DNA from: Burkholderiales bacterium
GTDB lineage: Bacteria; Pseudomonadota; Gammaproteobacteria; Burkholderiales; Burkholderiaceae_C
NCBI GenBank assembly: GCA_030602985.1
Contig: JAUVYR010000004.1
Coordinates: 1-48,416 of the forward strand
Reading direction: 5' to 3'
DNA: 48,416 bases
Shown: positions 1 to 9,677 of the stretch, one piece after another
Layout of the letters: every line of letters begins with the position of its first letter
Position numbering within the stretch: the first letter of the stretch is position 1
Notes under the pieces: generated by a model
The model's input: only the letters and a program-made list of their open reading frames with translations
Databases searched by the model: none
What the model was told of the DNA's origin: nothing
Position numbers and translations under genes: made by a program

Positions 1-2675
1 GGGACTGCCGTCTTCACCCAATCCACTTCGGATTCGGGCACCTCGAACACCAGTTCGTCGTGCACCTGCATGATCATCTTCGTGCCCTTGCCTTGCGCGT
101 CCAGCGCCTGCTGCACCGCCACCATGCTCATCTTGATGAGGTCGGCGGCGGTACCCTGCATGGGCGCGTTGATGGCGGCACGCTCGGCCCCGGCGCGGCG
201 CGGGCCGTTGGGGCTGTTGATCTCGGGCAGGTAGAGGCGGCGGCCAAAGACGGTTTCCACATAGCCGCGCGCCTTGGCCTGGGCCTTGGTGTCGTCCATG
301 TAATGGCGCACGCCTGCGAAGCGCTGGACGTAGCGGTCGATGTAGTTCTTGGCCGCCGTGTTGTCGATGCCCAGCGCCTTGGCCAGGCCATAGCTGCTCA
401 TGCCATAGATGAGCCCGAAGTTGATGACCTTGGCATACCGGCGCTGCTCGCTGCTGACCTGCGCCGGCGCCAGGCCAAACACCTCTGCGGCGGTGGCACG
501 GTGCACGTCCATGCCCTCCGCAAACGCCTTGAGCAAGGCGTCGTCGCTGCTCAGGTGGGCCATGATGCGCAGCTCGATCTGGGAATAGTCCGCACTGGCA
601 ATCACGTACCCCGGTGGTGCGACGAAGGCCTCGCGCACACGCCGCCCCTCGGCCGTGCGGATCGGGATGTTCTGCAGGTTGGGCTCGTTGCTGGAGAGCC
701 GCCCAGTCACCGCCACTGCCTGCGCATAGTGCGTGTGTACGCGGCCGGTGCGCGGGTGCGCCAGCCCGGCCAGCTTGTCGGTGTAGGTGCCTTTGAGTTT
801 GCTGAGCGATCGATGCTCCAGGATTTTGGCGGGCAGCGGGTAGTCTTCGGCCAGTTTTTCCAGGACTTCTTCGTCGGTGCTGCGGGCGCCGGTGGCGGTT
901 TTTTTCACCACAGGCAGGCCGAGTTTGTCAAAGAAGATTTCGCCCAGCTGCTTGGGGCTGCTGAGGTTGAACGGCTGTCCGGCAATGGCGTAGGCCTCCT
1001 GCTCCAGCTGCAGGATGCGCTGGCCCAGTTCGTGGCTCTGCCGGGCCAGGGTGTCGGCGTCGATCATCACACCGTTGCGTTCGATGCGGTACAGCGCCTC
1101 ACTGCTGGCGATTTCCAGTTCGTAGATGGCCTTGAGCTTGTCGTCGGCCTGCAGGCGGGGCCACAGCACCCGATGCACGTCCAGCGTCTGGTCGCTGTCT
1201 TCACAGGCGTATTCGGCGGCTTTGTCGATGGCCACCTGGGCAAAGGGGATCTGGTGGGCACCTTTGCCGCACAGGTCTTCGTAGCTGATGCCGCTGCGCC
1301 CCACATGCCGCTCGGCCAGACTGGCGAGGTTGTGGGGCTTGTGCACCTCCAGCACATAGCTTTGCAGCATGGTGTCGTGGGTATAGCCCTGCACCTCGAT
1401 GCCGTGGTTGGCAAACACATGGCGGTCGTATTTGACGTGCTGCCCCAGTTTGAGGTGCCGGGGGTCTTCCAGCCAGGGCTTGAGGCGGGCCAGCACCTCG
1501 TCGCGGGGGAGTTGCGCCGGGGCGTCCGGGCCGTCATGGGCCAGGGGAATGTAGGCGGCCTCCCCGGGCTGTACGCTGAACGAAACCCCCACGATTTCGG
1601 CGCGCATGTCGTCCAGCGAGGTGGTTTCGGTGTCCAGCGCCACCAGATCGGCGGCTTGCAGGCGGGCCAGCCAGCGATCGAAAGCATCCCAGTTGAGCAG
1701 CGTTTCGTAGTGCTTGTGCGTGGCCGCTGAAGCGGCAGGCACCGGCTCGGCAAACAGATCCGCCGTCTGGCCAGACGGGGCCGGTGCGGCCTGGGCCAGC
1801 GAACGCGCCAGCCCTTTGAAACCGTAGCGCTCGTAAAAGTCGCGCAAGGCATCGGTTTCGCGCTCACGAATGACGAGCGCATCCAGCGCCGGCAAACCCG
1901 GCACGAAGCCGTTGAGTTCGCAGTCGGTTTTGATGGTCACCAGCTGGCGCCCTGTTGGCAGCCAGTCGCGGGCCTTGCGCAGGTTCTCGCCGGCCACGCC
2001 CTTGATCTGATCGGCCTGGGCCAGCACCCCGTCCAGTGAGCCGTGTTCCAGCAGCCATTTGGCGGCGGTTTTGGGGCCGACTTTCTCCACACCGGGCACG
2101 TTGTCCACGGCATCGCCCACCAGTGTCTGGTAGTCCACCATCAGGTGGGGAGGCACACCAAATTCGGCGGTCACACCGGCCACATCTCGCACCTTGCCGC
2201 TCATGGTGTCGATGATGGTGATGTGCTCATTGACCAGCTGGCTCAAGTCCTTGTCGCCACTGGAGACGATCACCCGAACCCCCTGGGCGGCCGCAGTGGC
2301 GGCCAGTGTGCCGATCACGTCATCGGCCTCCACACCGGGCACATCCAGCACCGTCCAGCCCAGCAGCCGCACCACTTCATGGATGGGCGCGATCTGGGTG
2401 CGCAAGTCGTCTGGCATGGGGCTGCGATGGGCTTTGTAATCGGGGTACAGGGCATCGCGAAAGGTGGGGCCGGAGGCATCGAACACACAAGCCACGTAGT
2501 CGGCCGGGTGTTCTTTCTGCAGCGCCTGCATCATGTTGACCATGCCACGTATGGCTCCGGTGGCCGGGCTGGTCGGGTCGCCAGGCACAGCCCGCAGGTC
2601 CGGCATGGCATGGAAGGCGCGATAGAGGTAGCTGGAGCCGTCAACCAGCACCAGGGTTTTCTGGGGTTCACTCAT
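1..2675 (-). CDS. polA: DNA polymerase I (3'-truncated by the window edge)
   Basis: Repair and Okazaki-fragment polymerase that removes RNA primers and fills gaps. The 891 codons present hold all three domains. The N-terminal 5'-3' nuclease has YRAFHAMP near residue 18 and the VVDYQTLVGDAVDNVPG loop. The 3'-5' exonuclease keeps its first acidic motif, LDTETTSLD, near residue 347. The polymerase domain has motif A DYSQIELR near 696, motif B RRYAKVINFGLIYG near 746 and motif C QVHDELVFEV near 872. About 35-40 C-terminal residues should lie left of base 1. The start is the ATG at 2675-2673. It has no clear Shine-Dalgarno, and a CACAAT -10-like box lies just upstream on the same strand. It is divergent from the DUF2782 gene across 79 bp. 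Confidence 0.97.
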   Translation of the reverse strand, partial: MSEPQKTLVLVDGSSYLYRAFHAMPDLRAVPGDPTSPATGAIRGMVNMMQALQKEHPADYVACVFDASGPTFRDALYPDYKAHRSPMPDDLRTQIAPIHEVVRLLGWTVLDVPGVEADDVIGTLAATAAAQGVRVIVSSGDKDLSQLVNEHITIIDTMSGKVRDVAGVTAEFGVPPHLMVDYQTLVGDAVDNVPGVEKVGPKTAAKWLLEHGSLDGVLAQADQIKGVAGENLRKARDWLPTGRQLVTIKTDCELNGFVPGLPALDALVIRERETDALRDFYERYGFKGLARSLAQAAPAPSGQTADLFAEPVPAASAATHKHYETLLNWDAFDRWLARLQAADLVALDTETTSLDDMRAEIVGVSFSVQPGEAAYIPLAHDGPDAPAQLPRDEVLARLKPWLEDPRHLKLGQHVKYDRHVFANHGIEVQGYTHDTMLQSYVLEVHKPHNLASLAERHVGRSGISYEDLCGKGAHQIPFAQVAIDKAAEYACEDSDQTLDVHRVLWPRLQADDKLKAIYELEIASSEALYRIERNGVMIDADTLARQSHELGQRILQLEQEAYAIAGQPFNLSSPKQLGEIFFDKLGLPVVKKTATGARSTDEEVLEKLAEDYPLPAKILEHRSLSKLKGTYTDKLAGLAHPRTGRVHTHYAQAVAVTGRLSSNEPNLQNIPIRTAEGRRVREAFVAPPGYVIASADYSQIELRIMAHLSSDDALLKAFAEGMDVHRATAAEVFGLAPAQVSSEQRRYAKVINFGLIYGMSSYGLAKALGIDNTAAKNYIDRYVQRFAGVRHYMDDTKAQAKARGYVETVFGRRLYLPEINSPNGPRRAGAERAAINAPMQGTAADLIKMSMVAVQQALDAQGKGTKMIMQVHDELVFEVPESEVDWVKTAV

Positions 2676-2742
2676 ACCGGGGATTGTGCCGGTAATCGGC
2701 GGCCTGAGCGTTTTCTGGCCACGCCATCGGCTGGCATTTGCC

Positions 2743-2748
2743 TACAAT
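2743..2748 (+). promoter_or_regulatory. candidate -10 element (TACAAT) of the DUF2782-thrB cluster
   Basis: TACAAT matches the sigma70 -10 consensus at five of six positions. The predicted transcription start, seven bases past its last base, is 2755, the A of the DUF2782 ATG. I see no good -35 box at 16-18 bp spacing. The assignment rests on the -10 match and its position only. Confidence 0.35.
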
Positions 2749-2754
2749 GGAAGC

Positions 2755-3087
2755 ATGTACACCTCACCTCTTCTTTGCCGCTCGGTCATGGCCCTGCTGG
2801 TTGCCAGCCTGATGGCCAGCACGTCCTTCGCGCAGCCCGGGCAGCCCGCCGACGCCCTGGACCGAGAACCCGTTCGCACACTGGAACAGCGAACGGAACG
2901 GATTGTTCACATGGACTCAGGCAGCCGCATTGAAGAATTGCGCGTGGGTGGGCAGACGCGCAGCATCGAAGTGGAAACCAACTCACGCGTCCCTGGCTAT
3001 CAGGTGCAACCCATGGACCCGAGCCAGATGCGCGATGGTCGGGGCTCCACCCCAGGCAAGAGCAGCTGGCGGATTCTGCAGTTCTGA
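2755..3087 (+). CDS. DUF2782 family secreted protein
   Basis: A 110-residue protein of unknown function. Residues 1-25 form a signal peptide: a short charged start, hydrophobic [10 protein letters not shown], then a SFA|Q cleavage site. The mature part is small, charged and without Cys, ending in the family-typical [13 protein letters not shown]2782 proteins are commonly found upstream of thrB in Burkholderiales. Here thrB starts two bases after this stop, so the two are probably cotranscribed. The ATG at 2755 was chosen because it gives a complete signal peptide; an upstream in-frame ATG at 2686 would add 23 unlikely residues. No spaced Shine-Dalgarno precedes 2755, which fits the -10 box seven bases upstream and a possible leaderless message. 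Confidence 0.85.
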   Translation: MYTSPLLCRSVMALLVASLMASTSFAQPGQPADALDREPVRTLEQRTERIVHMDSGSRIEELRVGGQTRSIEVETNSRVPGYQVQPMDPSQMRDGRGSTPGKSSWRILQF

Positions 3088-3089
3088 TC

Positions 3090-4043
3090 ATGGCGGTTTT
3101 CACTGAAGTCTCGCGGGAAGACGCCGCCGAGTTGATGCGCCGCTTGCATCTGGGCACGCTCACCGACCTGAAAGGGATTGCCGGCGGCATTGAAAACACC
3201 AATTACTTTGCCGACACCGAGCGGGACGGTCAGACCCACCACTATGTGCTGACCCTGTTTGAGCGGCTGACCCACGAACAGCTGCCTTTTTACCTGTATC
3301 TGATGCAGCACCTGGCGACCAAAGGGATTCCGGTGCCGGCCCCTGCTGCCGACAGCTATGGGGACATCCTCCACACCGTCGGCGGCAAACCCGCTGCCGT
3401 GGTGAACAAACTGCTGGGCCGCAGCGAGCTGGCACCGACGGCAGACCATTGCGCACAAGTGGGCGCCATGCTGGCGCGCATGCACCTGGCCGGCCAGGAC
3501 TACCCACGCCACCAGCCCAACCTGCGCGGGCTGGACTGGTGGAACGAAACCGTCCCTGTGGTCCTGCCGCATGTATCAGCGGACCAGGCCGTATTGCTGG
3601 AAAGCGAGCTGGCCTATCAGAACCAGGTGGCGACCTCCCCCACCTATCTACGCCTGCCCAGAGGCCCGGTACATGCCGACCTCTTTCGAGACAACGTGAT
3701 GTTTCACGAGGGGCGGTTGAGCGGATTTTTTGATTTTTACTTTGCTGGCTGCGATACTTGGCTTTTCGACTTGGCCGTCTGCCTGAATGACTGGTGCATC
3801 GACCTTCCCACAGGTGCGCCAGTGAAAGACCGGGAGCTCGCGATGCTGCAAGCCTATGAAAGTGTCCGCCCTCTCACCCAGGACGAACAGCATGATTTGC
3901 CCGCGATGAAACGTGCAGGCGCTTTCCGGTTCTGGGTCTCACGGCTCTGGGACTGGTATCTGCCCCGTGAAGCGAGCATGCTGAAACCGCACGACCCCAC
4001 CCATTTTGAACGTGTGCTGCGGCACCGCATCCAACCTCTATGA
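3090..4043 (+). CDS. thrB: homoserine kinase (ThrB, APH-fold type)
   Basis: Phosphorylates L-homoserine to O-phosphohomoserine in threonine biosynthesis, in the cytosol. At 317 residues it belongs to the aminoglycoside-phosphotransferase-like ThrB class of many Proteobacteria, not the GHMP-kinase class of E. coli. Visible motifs are the nucleotide-binding region GGIENTNYF near residue 32, the catalytic loop HADLFRDNV at 195-203 and the metal-binding FFDFYFAG just after it. It starts two bases after the DUF2782 stop, and its TGA overlaps the next gene's ATG by four bases, so translational coupling is likely. No other threonine-pathway gene is in the window. Confidence 0.95.
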   Translation: MAVFTEVSREDAAELMRRLHLGTLTDLKGIAGGIENTNYFADTERDGQTHHYVLTLFERLTHEQLPFYLYLMQHLATKGIPVPAPAADSYGDILHTVGGKPAAVVNKLLGRSELAPTADHCAQVGAMLARMHLAGQDYPRHQPNLRGLDWWNETVPVVLPHVSADQAVLLESELAYQNQVATSPTYLRLPRGPVHADLFRDNVMFHEGRLSGFFDFYFAGCDTWLFDLAVCLNDWCIDLPTGAPVKDRELAMLQAYESVRPLTQDEQHDLPAMKRAGAFRFWVSRLWDWYLPREASMLKPHDPTHFERVLRHRIQPL

Positions 4044-4822
4044 AACTCAACAAAGTGCCCGCGTCGACCGGGGTCCAGTGGGTCAGGCAAGGCATCCGCA
4101 CCTTTTTCACACAGCCGTTCGCCCTGTCCGGCCTGTTCTTCATGTTCATGCTGCTGGTATCGCTCCTGTCGATTGTGCCGGTTCTGGGCCCGGTGGTGGC
4201 CTTGGCCCTGCTGCCTGCGGCGACACTGGGCCTGATGGCGGCCACCAAGGAAGCCTCCAAGGGCAAGTTCCCCATGCCCACCATCCTGGCCAGTGCGTTC
4301 CAGGCAGGCAAGGAGCGCGTCAGGGCCATGCTCACCCTGGGTGCGGTGTACGCTGCCGGTTCACTCGTGATCATGGGCCTGTCCACGCTGATTGCTGGGA
4401 CCGACCCTGTGACCATGTCGCCCGACGACGTTGAGTCTGCGGCGGAGGTCTTGCAACGCCCTGAAGCGGTTCGCGGTCTACTGATCAGCATGGTTCTGTA
4501 TATTCCCCTGGGCCTGCTGTTCTGGCATGCACCTGCCTTGGTGCACTGGCATGGGGTGTCACCCGCCAAGAGCCTGTTTTTCAGTGCCCTGGCGTGCTGG
4601 ACCAACAAGGCCGCCCTGCTCTTTTACTTCCTGGCCTGGACCGGCGTGTTTTTCCTGGTGTCGCTGGTGCTGGTGCTGCTGGGCACCGTTCTGGGTGGTC
4701 CGCAATTGCTCGCTTTCCTGCTTTTCCCTGTGGCGATGATTCTGAGCGCCATGTTTTTTTCGTCGCTCTATTTCACGTTCCGGGACAGTTTCACCACTGA
4801 CGACGGCCAGCAAGCCGCCTGA
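4040..4822 (+). CDS. BPSS1780 family integral membrane protein
   Basis: A 260-residue inner-membrane protein of the BPSS1780 family, function unknown. It has an amphipathic start ([13 protein letters not shown]), then about six hydrophobic helices: near 27-50, 55-70, 105-122, 150-170, 196-218 and 222-245. A charged tail ends the protein. The family signature region is the N-terminal [17 protein letters not shown] segment. It overlaps thrB by four bases (ATGA) and is followed five bases later by a diguanylate cyclase, so it sits inside a four-gene rightward unit. The link to threonine synthesis is by position only. Confidence 0.85.
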   Translation: MKLNKVPASTGVQWVRQGIRTFFTQPFALSGLFFMFMLLVSLLSIVPVLGPVVALALLPAATLGLMAATKEASKGKFPMPTILASAFQAGKERVRAMLTLGAVYAAGSLVIMGLSTLIAGTDPVTMSPDDVESAAEVLQRPEAVRGLLISMVLYIPLGLLFWHAPALVHWHGVSPAKSLFFSALACWTNKAALLFYFLAWTGVFFLVSLVLVLLGTVLGGPQLLAFLLFPVAMILSAMFFSSLYFTFRDSFTTDDGQQAA

Positions 4823-4827
4823 GTGAC

Positions 4828-6377
4828 TTGCACACCCCGACCCTCTTCCTCGTCATGGTGGCCGTCAGCCTGGTGCTGGCGGCGTCCATTGCGCTGGTCG
4901 GGCACCGGGATCATTCGGAACGCTATTGCTGGGCCGGGGGGCTGACCGCCCAGGCCCTGGCGTATGTGCTGTTTGGGCTGCGAGGCCAGATACCTGACTG
5001 GCCCTCCATCGTCCTGGGCAACGTCTTGTTGGCCAGTTCGTTCGGGCTCTACACCACCGGGTTGATGCGATTTCGGGGAGTTCGCCTGCCTCGCTGGCTA
5101 GTCTGGGGGCCGGTGGGCATCACGGGATTGTTGTTCTGGGTGCTGATCGATCACACCTCGCCACGACTGATCGTCAGTGCCGTGCTGATCATGATTCAGA
5201 TCGGGATTCTGCTCACCGCCCTGCTCATCCGGCGCCAGACCCCTCTGCTCCGAGGCGAATGGCTGATCGTCAGTGGCGCAATGGCCATGGCCGGCCTGAT
5301 GGCCTTTCGCCTGTGGGCAGTCACCAGCGGCCTGTTGCGCATTCAATTTGTCACCGACGGCGGCTGGATTCAGGGCATGACATTCATGTTTGCCATGACG
5401 TCCACACTCATGCTGGCGATCGGACTGATCATCATGAGTGAAGAACGGGCTGAAGCCTCGATGGCGCTCGGTCAGCGCTTCCAGTGGTACCGTGGGCAAA
5501 TTCTGGAACGCCTGTCGACCGGTGCGCCCCTGGCGGAGGTGCTGGACGCCATCCGCCAAGGGCTGGAAGCCTTGCGACCGGACACCCAGTGCCGCATTGC
5601 GCTGGGGGATCAGGAATCGGGCATGCCACCCAAAGCCGATGACACCCCCTGGAAGACCAGCTGGTCGCAGCCGGTGGTGTCCTCCACCGGGAAGGTCCTC
5701 GGGCATTTCATGCTGTATCAGGAAGACCCTCGCCCCCCACACCCGAGGACCTTTCATTGATCAGGCAATCGGCCATGCTGGTGGCACTGGCCCTGGATCA
5801 GGACGCGCTGGCACGGCAACGCCAAGAGACCGACGCGCTGATGCACAGCCAGGCCTTTCACGACGGCCTGACCCAGCTGCACAACCGTCGGCTGCTGCAG
5901 AACAACCTGAATATGGCGCTGGCAACCCAACGTCGCCAAGGCACTTGCGGTGGTCTGATGTTCATGGACCTGGATAACTTCAAGCCCTTGAACGATACCC
6001 ATGGTCATGATGTGGGCGACCGATTGCTCGTCGAGGTGGCCAAGCGACTGACCCGGCAGGTGCGCGAAACCGATACTGTGGCCCGTTTTGGGGGCGACGA
6101 GTTTGTCATATTGCAGGCTGACCTGGGGGCGGACATGCCACTGGCCCAGGCACAAGCCCAGAAAATTGCTGAAAAAGTCCTTGAGGCGCTGGCGCAGCCT
6201 TATGAATTGGGCACGGTCACCCACCGATGCACAGCCAGTATCGGTCTGGTGGTTTTTCAGGGAGGCGTGATCAAGGCGGAGCAGCTGATCAAGGAAGCGG
6301 ACGCAGCCATGTATGCCGCCAAGCAGCAAGGCCGCAACCGCGTACACCGGGTCATGCTGGAGCCTAAACCGGTGTGA
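4828..6377 (+). pseudogene. 7-TM/GAF-like diguanylate cyclase, split by a frameshift in a C6 tract
   Basis: Read as one gene this is a membrane diguanylate cyclase making c-di-GMP from two GTP. The first reading frame, 4828-5760, encodes seven hydrophobic segments (residues 5-205) and a GAF-like domain, then stops at TGA 5758-5760. The GGDEF domain continues in the -1 frame to 6377, with intact ARFGGDEFVIL and an RETD inhibitory site five residues earlier. One extra C in the run 5733-5738 would join them as PRPPTPEDLSLIRQS, the normal end of such GAF domains, giving about 516 residues. As it stands, CCCCCCA at 5733-5739 is in phase as a -1 slippery heptamer. A TTG at 5757 overlapping the stop could restart the GGDEF half. 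The annotated start is TTG 4828; ATG 4855 is an alternative. The 3' end overlaps uvrD by 14 bases. Confidence 0.85.
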
Positions 6378-8769
6378 GTTTGGCGATGCTGAGAGCCAGC
6401 CATTTGGTGCCATGGCGGGTGAAACTGACCTGCGCCCGGGCATCATCGCCCTGTCCGTCCACCGTCAGCACTTTGCCTTCACCAAACTTGTTGTGAAAGA
6501 CCTGCATACCTGCTCGAATGCCATGGGCGGGCGCCGCCTGTCGTGGCACAGGAGTGAGATTGGCGCTTGCGCCGCCCCCCTGGGTGGACGATAAACCACT
6601 GCGGCCCCAAGCCGGCTGTCCATTGTGGCCCCCAAATGCACCGCCCCACTGCCCCTGCGGGGGCGTGAGCCACTTCAGGCAGGTTTCGGGCAGTTCGTCA
6701 AAGAAACGGCTGCGCAGGTTGTAGCGTGTCTGCCCGTGCAACATGCGCGTCTGGGCGTGGGTCAGGTACAGGCGCTTGCGTGCGCGGGTGATGGCCACAT
6801 ACATGAGGCGGCGCTCCTCTTCCAGGCCGTCCATGCTGCTCAGGCTGTTCTCGTGAGGGAACAGGCCCTCTTCCAGCCCGGTGATGAACACGGCATCGAA
6901 CTCCAGCCCCTTGGCGGCGTGCACGGTCATCAGCTGTACGGCGTCTTCACCGGCCTGGGCCTGATTGTCGCCCGACTCCAGGGCGGCATGGGTCAGGAAG
7001 GCCACCAGCGGGCTGAGCGTTTCGCCCGTGTCAGCAGCCAGCCCCTCTGGCAACGGCTGATCCAGCACGGGTAGAGACACATCCAGCCCCTGGCTGGCGG
7101 GCGACTGGCTAAGTGCAGGAGACCTGGCGGTTTCATCCAGCGGCAAGGCCACGGCATCGCGGCCAAAGCCCTCCTGCATCACGAAGCTTTCGGCGGCGTT
7201 GACCAGTTCTTCCAGGTTCTCCACCCGGTCAGCGCCATCACGGTCAGCACGGTAATGCTCCATCAGCCCGCTGTGCTGCAACACCAGCTCAATGATCTCG
7301 CGCAGGGTGGCCCCTTCGGTCTGCTCACGCATCACGTCCACCTTGGCCACAAAGGCCGACAGGTTGGCACCCGCCTTGCCGCTGAGGGCACTGACCGCAT
7401 CGTGCAGCGAGCAGCCGGCGGCTTTCGCGGCGTCCTGCAATTGCTCGATCGAGCGTGCGCCGATGCCCCTCGGCGGGAAGTTGACCACGCGCAGGAAGCT
7501 GGTGTCGTCATGCGGGTTGTCAAGCAATCGCAGATAAGCCAGCGCATGCTTGATTTCAGCGCGCTCGAAAAAGCGCAGTCCCCCATACACCCGATAAGGC
7601 ATTCCCGCGTTGAACAACGCACTTTCCATCACCCGGCTCTGTGCATTGCTGCGGTATAGGACCGCCACCTCGTGGCGCGGGTAGCCGTCGTTGCGGATGA
7701 GCTGCTTCATCTCGTCCACGATCCACTGCGCTTCGGCGAAGTCGGTGGGCGCCTCATACACTCGCAAGGGCTCCCCTGCCCCCTGATCGGTACGGAGGTT
7801 CTTGCCGAGGCGACCCCGGTTGTGTTCGATCAGTTGGTTGGCCGCGTCCAGAATGTGGGCGTGGCTGCGGTAGTTCTGCTCCAGCTTGATCTGGTGCTGG
7901 ACATCGAACTCCCTCACGAAGTCGGCCATGTTGCCCACGCGGGCGCCGCGGAAGGCGTAGATGCTCTGGTCGTCGTCGCCCACGGCAAGCACCGCATTGC
8001 CCCCTGGCACAAAACGCCCATCGTGCTCGTGCCCGGCCAGTTGCTTGAGCCAGGCGTACTGCAAGCGGTTGGTGTCCTGGAACTCGTCCACCAGGATATG
8101 CCGGAAGCGCCGGTGGTAGTGCTCGCGCAGCGGGTCGTTGTCGCGCAGCAACTCGAAGCTGCGCAGCATCAGCTCACCAAAGTCCACCACGCCCTCGCGC
8201 TGGCACTGCTCTTCGTAGAGCTGGTAGATCTCGATCTTCTTGCGGGTGTCTTCATCACGGGCGATGACGTGCGCAGGTCGCAGACCATCTTCCTTGCAAC
8301 CTGCGATGAACCACTGCAGTTCCTTGTGCTTGAAACGCTCCTCGTCAATCCCGTACTGTTTGACCAGCCGCTTGATGGCGCTGAGCTGGTCCTGGGTGTC
8401 CAGAATCTGAAAGGTCTGCGGCAGGTTGGCGAGTTTCCAGTGGGCGCGCAGCATGCGGTTGCACAGGCCATGGAAGGTGCCGATCCACATGCCCCGCACG
8501 TTGACGGGCAGCAGAGCGGACAAACGGGTGAGCATTTCCTTGGCCGCCTTGTTGGTGAAGGTGACGGCCAGAATGCCGCCTGGCGTCACCTGCCCGGTGC
8601 TGAGCAGCCAGGCGATGCGGGTGGTGAGCACCCGCGTCTTGCCGGAACCGGCGCCAGCCAGAATGAGCGCATGCTCGGGTGGCAAGGTCACAGCAGCCAA
8701 CTGCTCGGCGTTGAGATCCTGCAACAAGGGGGAAGGCGCAGCAGAGCCAGGGGGGGCAAAAACAGACAT
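6364..8769 (-). CDS. uvrD: UvrD-type superfamily 1 ATP-dependent DNA helicase
   Basis: A 3'-5' DNA helicase of the UvrD/PcrA/Rep group, acting in nucleotide excision and mismatch repair. Its 801 residues carry the Q motif LNAEQLAAV, Walker A AGAGSGKT near residue 40, motif II LVDEFQDTN, motif III GDDDQSIYAFRGA, motif IV EQNYRS and motif VI VAITRARKRLYLTHA. The C-terminal segment MQVFHNKFGEGKVLTVDG is the small Tudor-like RNA-polymerase-binding domain of UvrD/PcrA and is absent from Rep, which supports UvrD. A Pro/Gly-rich linker precedes it. The gene is convergent with the broken cyclase, overlapping it by 14 bases. It shares its orientation with the stator genes upstream, but a separate role is obvious. 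Confidence 0.95.
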   Translation of the reverse strand: MSVFAPPGSAAPSPLLQDLNAEQLAAVTLPPEHALILAGAGSGKTRVLTTRIAWLLSTGQVTPGGILAVTFTNKAAKEMLTRLSALLPVNVRGMWIGTFHGLCNRMLRAHWKLANLPQTFQILDTQDQLSAIKRLVKQYGIDEERFKHKELQWFIAGCKEDGLRPAHVIARDEDTRKKIEIYQLYEEQCQREGVVDFGELMLRSFELLRDNDPLREHYHRRFRHILVDEFQDTNRLQYAWLKQLAGHEHDGRFVPGGNAVLAVGDDDQSIYAFRGARVGNMADFVREFDVQHQIKLEQNYRSHAHILDAANQLIEHNRGRLGKNLRTDQGAGEPLRVYEAPTDFAEAQWIVDEMKQLIRNDGYPRHEVAVLYRSNAQSRVMESALFNAGMPYRVYGGLRFFERAEIKHALAYLRLLDNPHDDTSFLRVVNFPPRGIGARSIEQLQDAAKAAGCSLHDAVSALSGKAGANLSAFVAKVDVMREQTEGATLREIIELVLQHSGLMEHYRADRDGADRVENLEELVNAAESFVMQEGFGRDAVALPLDETARSPALSQSPASQGLDVSLPVLDQPLPEGLAADTGETLSPLVAFLTHAALESGDNQAQAGEDAVQLMTVHAAKGLEFDAVFITGLEEGLFPHENSLSSMDGLEEERRLMYVAITRARKRLYLTHAQTRMLHGQTRYNLRSRFFDELPETCLKWLTPPQGQWGGAFGGHNGQPAWGRSGLSSTQGGGASANLTPVPRQAAPAHGIRAGMQVFHNKFGEGKVLTVDGQGDDARAQVSFTRHGTKWLALSIAKLTPV

Positions 8770-8807
8770 CCCCAGATTGTAGGAACCCTGGCTGGCCTGC
8801 CCCGGCG

Positions 8808-9677
8808 TTAACGCAAAGGATCGGGGGCTTCCATCACGATTTCAACCCGGCGGTTCTGACTCCGTCCTTCGGCCGTGCCGTTCGAGGCGACGGGCCGGGT
8901 GTCTGCCAGGCCAGAGGCACGCAGGCGTGTAGGGTTGAGTCCGCGGGTTTCCAGATGCCGAACCACCGCAGAAGCCCGAGAGGCCGACAGCTCCCAGTTG
9001 GACGGAAAACGCGCCGTGTTGATCGGGATGTTGTCGGAATGCCCCTCCACCACAATCGTGTGGTCTGGTGCGCCATTGAAGGCAGGCAGCAACTGGTCGA
9101 TCACCCGCTGGCCCTGGGGGGTGAGCGAGGCATCACCCGAGGCAAACAGGACTTCGCTGCTGATCCGAAATCGCACGACACCAGGCGTGGACTCCACCTC
9201 GATGCCTGGCCCCAGTTCACCCCAGTCGACCGCGGGTTGTACGGGCGCAGCGCGACGGTCGGCTGGCTCGCCTTCGATGCGTTCGGGGGCCGTGGCCGGG
9301 TTGGGCAAAGGGATAGGGGGCGGGAGCGTGGTGCCCGTGTCCGCTGCGGCCTGCACCAATGGAGACTGGCTATCCAGAGCGCTTTCCCGTTTTTCTCCCC
9401 GGAAGGATTCGCTGATGGGCTCAGAAAATGCCAGCATGACCACCATCATGGCCAGCAACAAGGTGACCACATCCAGGTAGGTCACCAACCAGGACTCGTC
9501 TTCCTGGGGGGGCACTGGATCGGTATGCCAGCGCTCAAAACGCCCCGAACTCAAAGCGCTGATCCGGCGTCCAGGGCCCGAGGGACTGGCATCTCGGGCC
9601 GATTCGGCCACGGCAGGACCGGACGGGCTCGACTGCATCTCGGCGAGCATTTTTTCGAGCAGCGACCCGTTGCTCAT
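8808..9677 (-). CDS. motB: MotB-type flagellar stator protein with OmpA-like domain
   Basis: The stator B subunit anchors the flagellar motor to peptidoglycan and carries the ion-binding aspartate. In 289 residues there is a cytosolic N-terminus of about 62 residues, longer than the roughly 25 usual for MotB. One transmembrane helix follows (TYLDVVTLLLAMMVVML) with the ion-binding Asp69, then a Pro-rich linker. The OmpA-like peptidoglycan domain is at about 160-280 (VVEGHSDNIPINTARFPSNW, then ELSASRA). The start ATG overlaps the upstream motA stop as TGATG, so translation is coupled. The FSEP after the helix resembles PomB. Other flagellar genes are absent, so this may be an extra stator set. 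The family is certain; the coupling ion is not. Confidence 0.9.
   Translation of the reverse strand: MSNGSLLEKMLAEMQSSPSGPAVAESARDASPSGPGRRISALSSGRFERWHTDPVPPQEDESWLVTYLDVVTLLLAMMVVMLAFSEPISESFRGEKRESALDSQSPLVQAAADTGTTLPPPIPLPNPATAPERIEGEPADRRAAPVQPAVDWGELGPGIEVESTPGVVRFRISSEVLFASGDASLTPQGQRVIDQLLPAFNGAPDHTIVVEGHSDNIPINTARFPSNWELSASRASAVVRHLETRGLNPTRLRASGLADTRPVASNGTAEGRSQNRRVEIVMEAPDPLR

Noticed and set aside
60-1730. Long plus-strand open frame opposite polA (556 codons), and similar ones opposite nuoL, nuoG, the DEAD helicase and guaC
   Set aside because: They are antisense shadows of strongly conserved genes in high-GC DNA, with His/Gln/Arg-rich low-complexity translations and no recognisable domain.
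5754-6446. Minus-strand open frame opposite the GGDEF half of the cyclase
   Set aside because: It mirrors the conserved GGDEF coding sequence and has no domain of its own.
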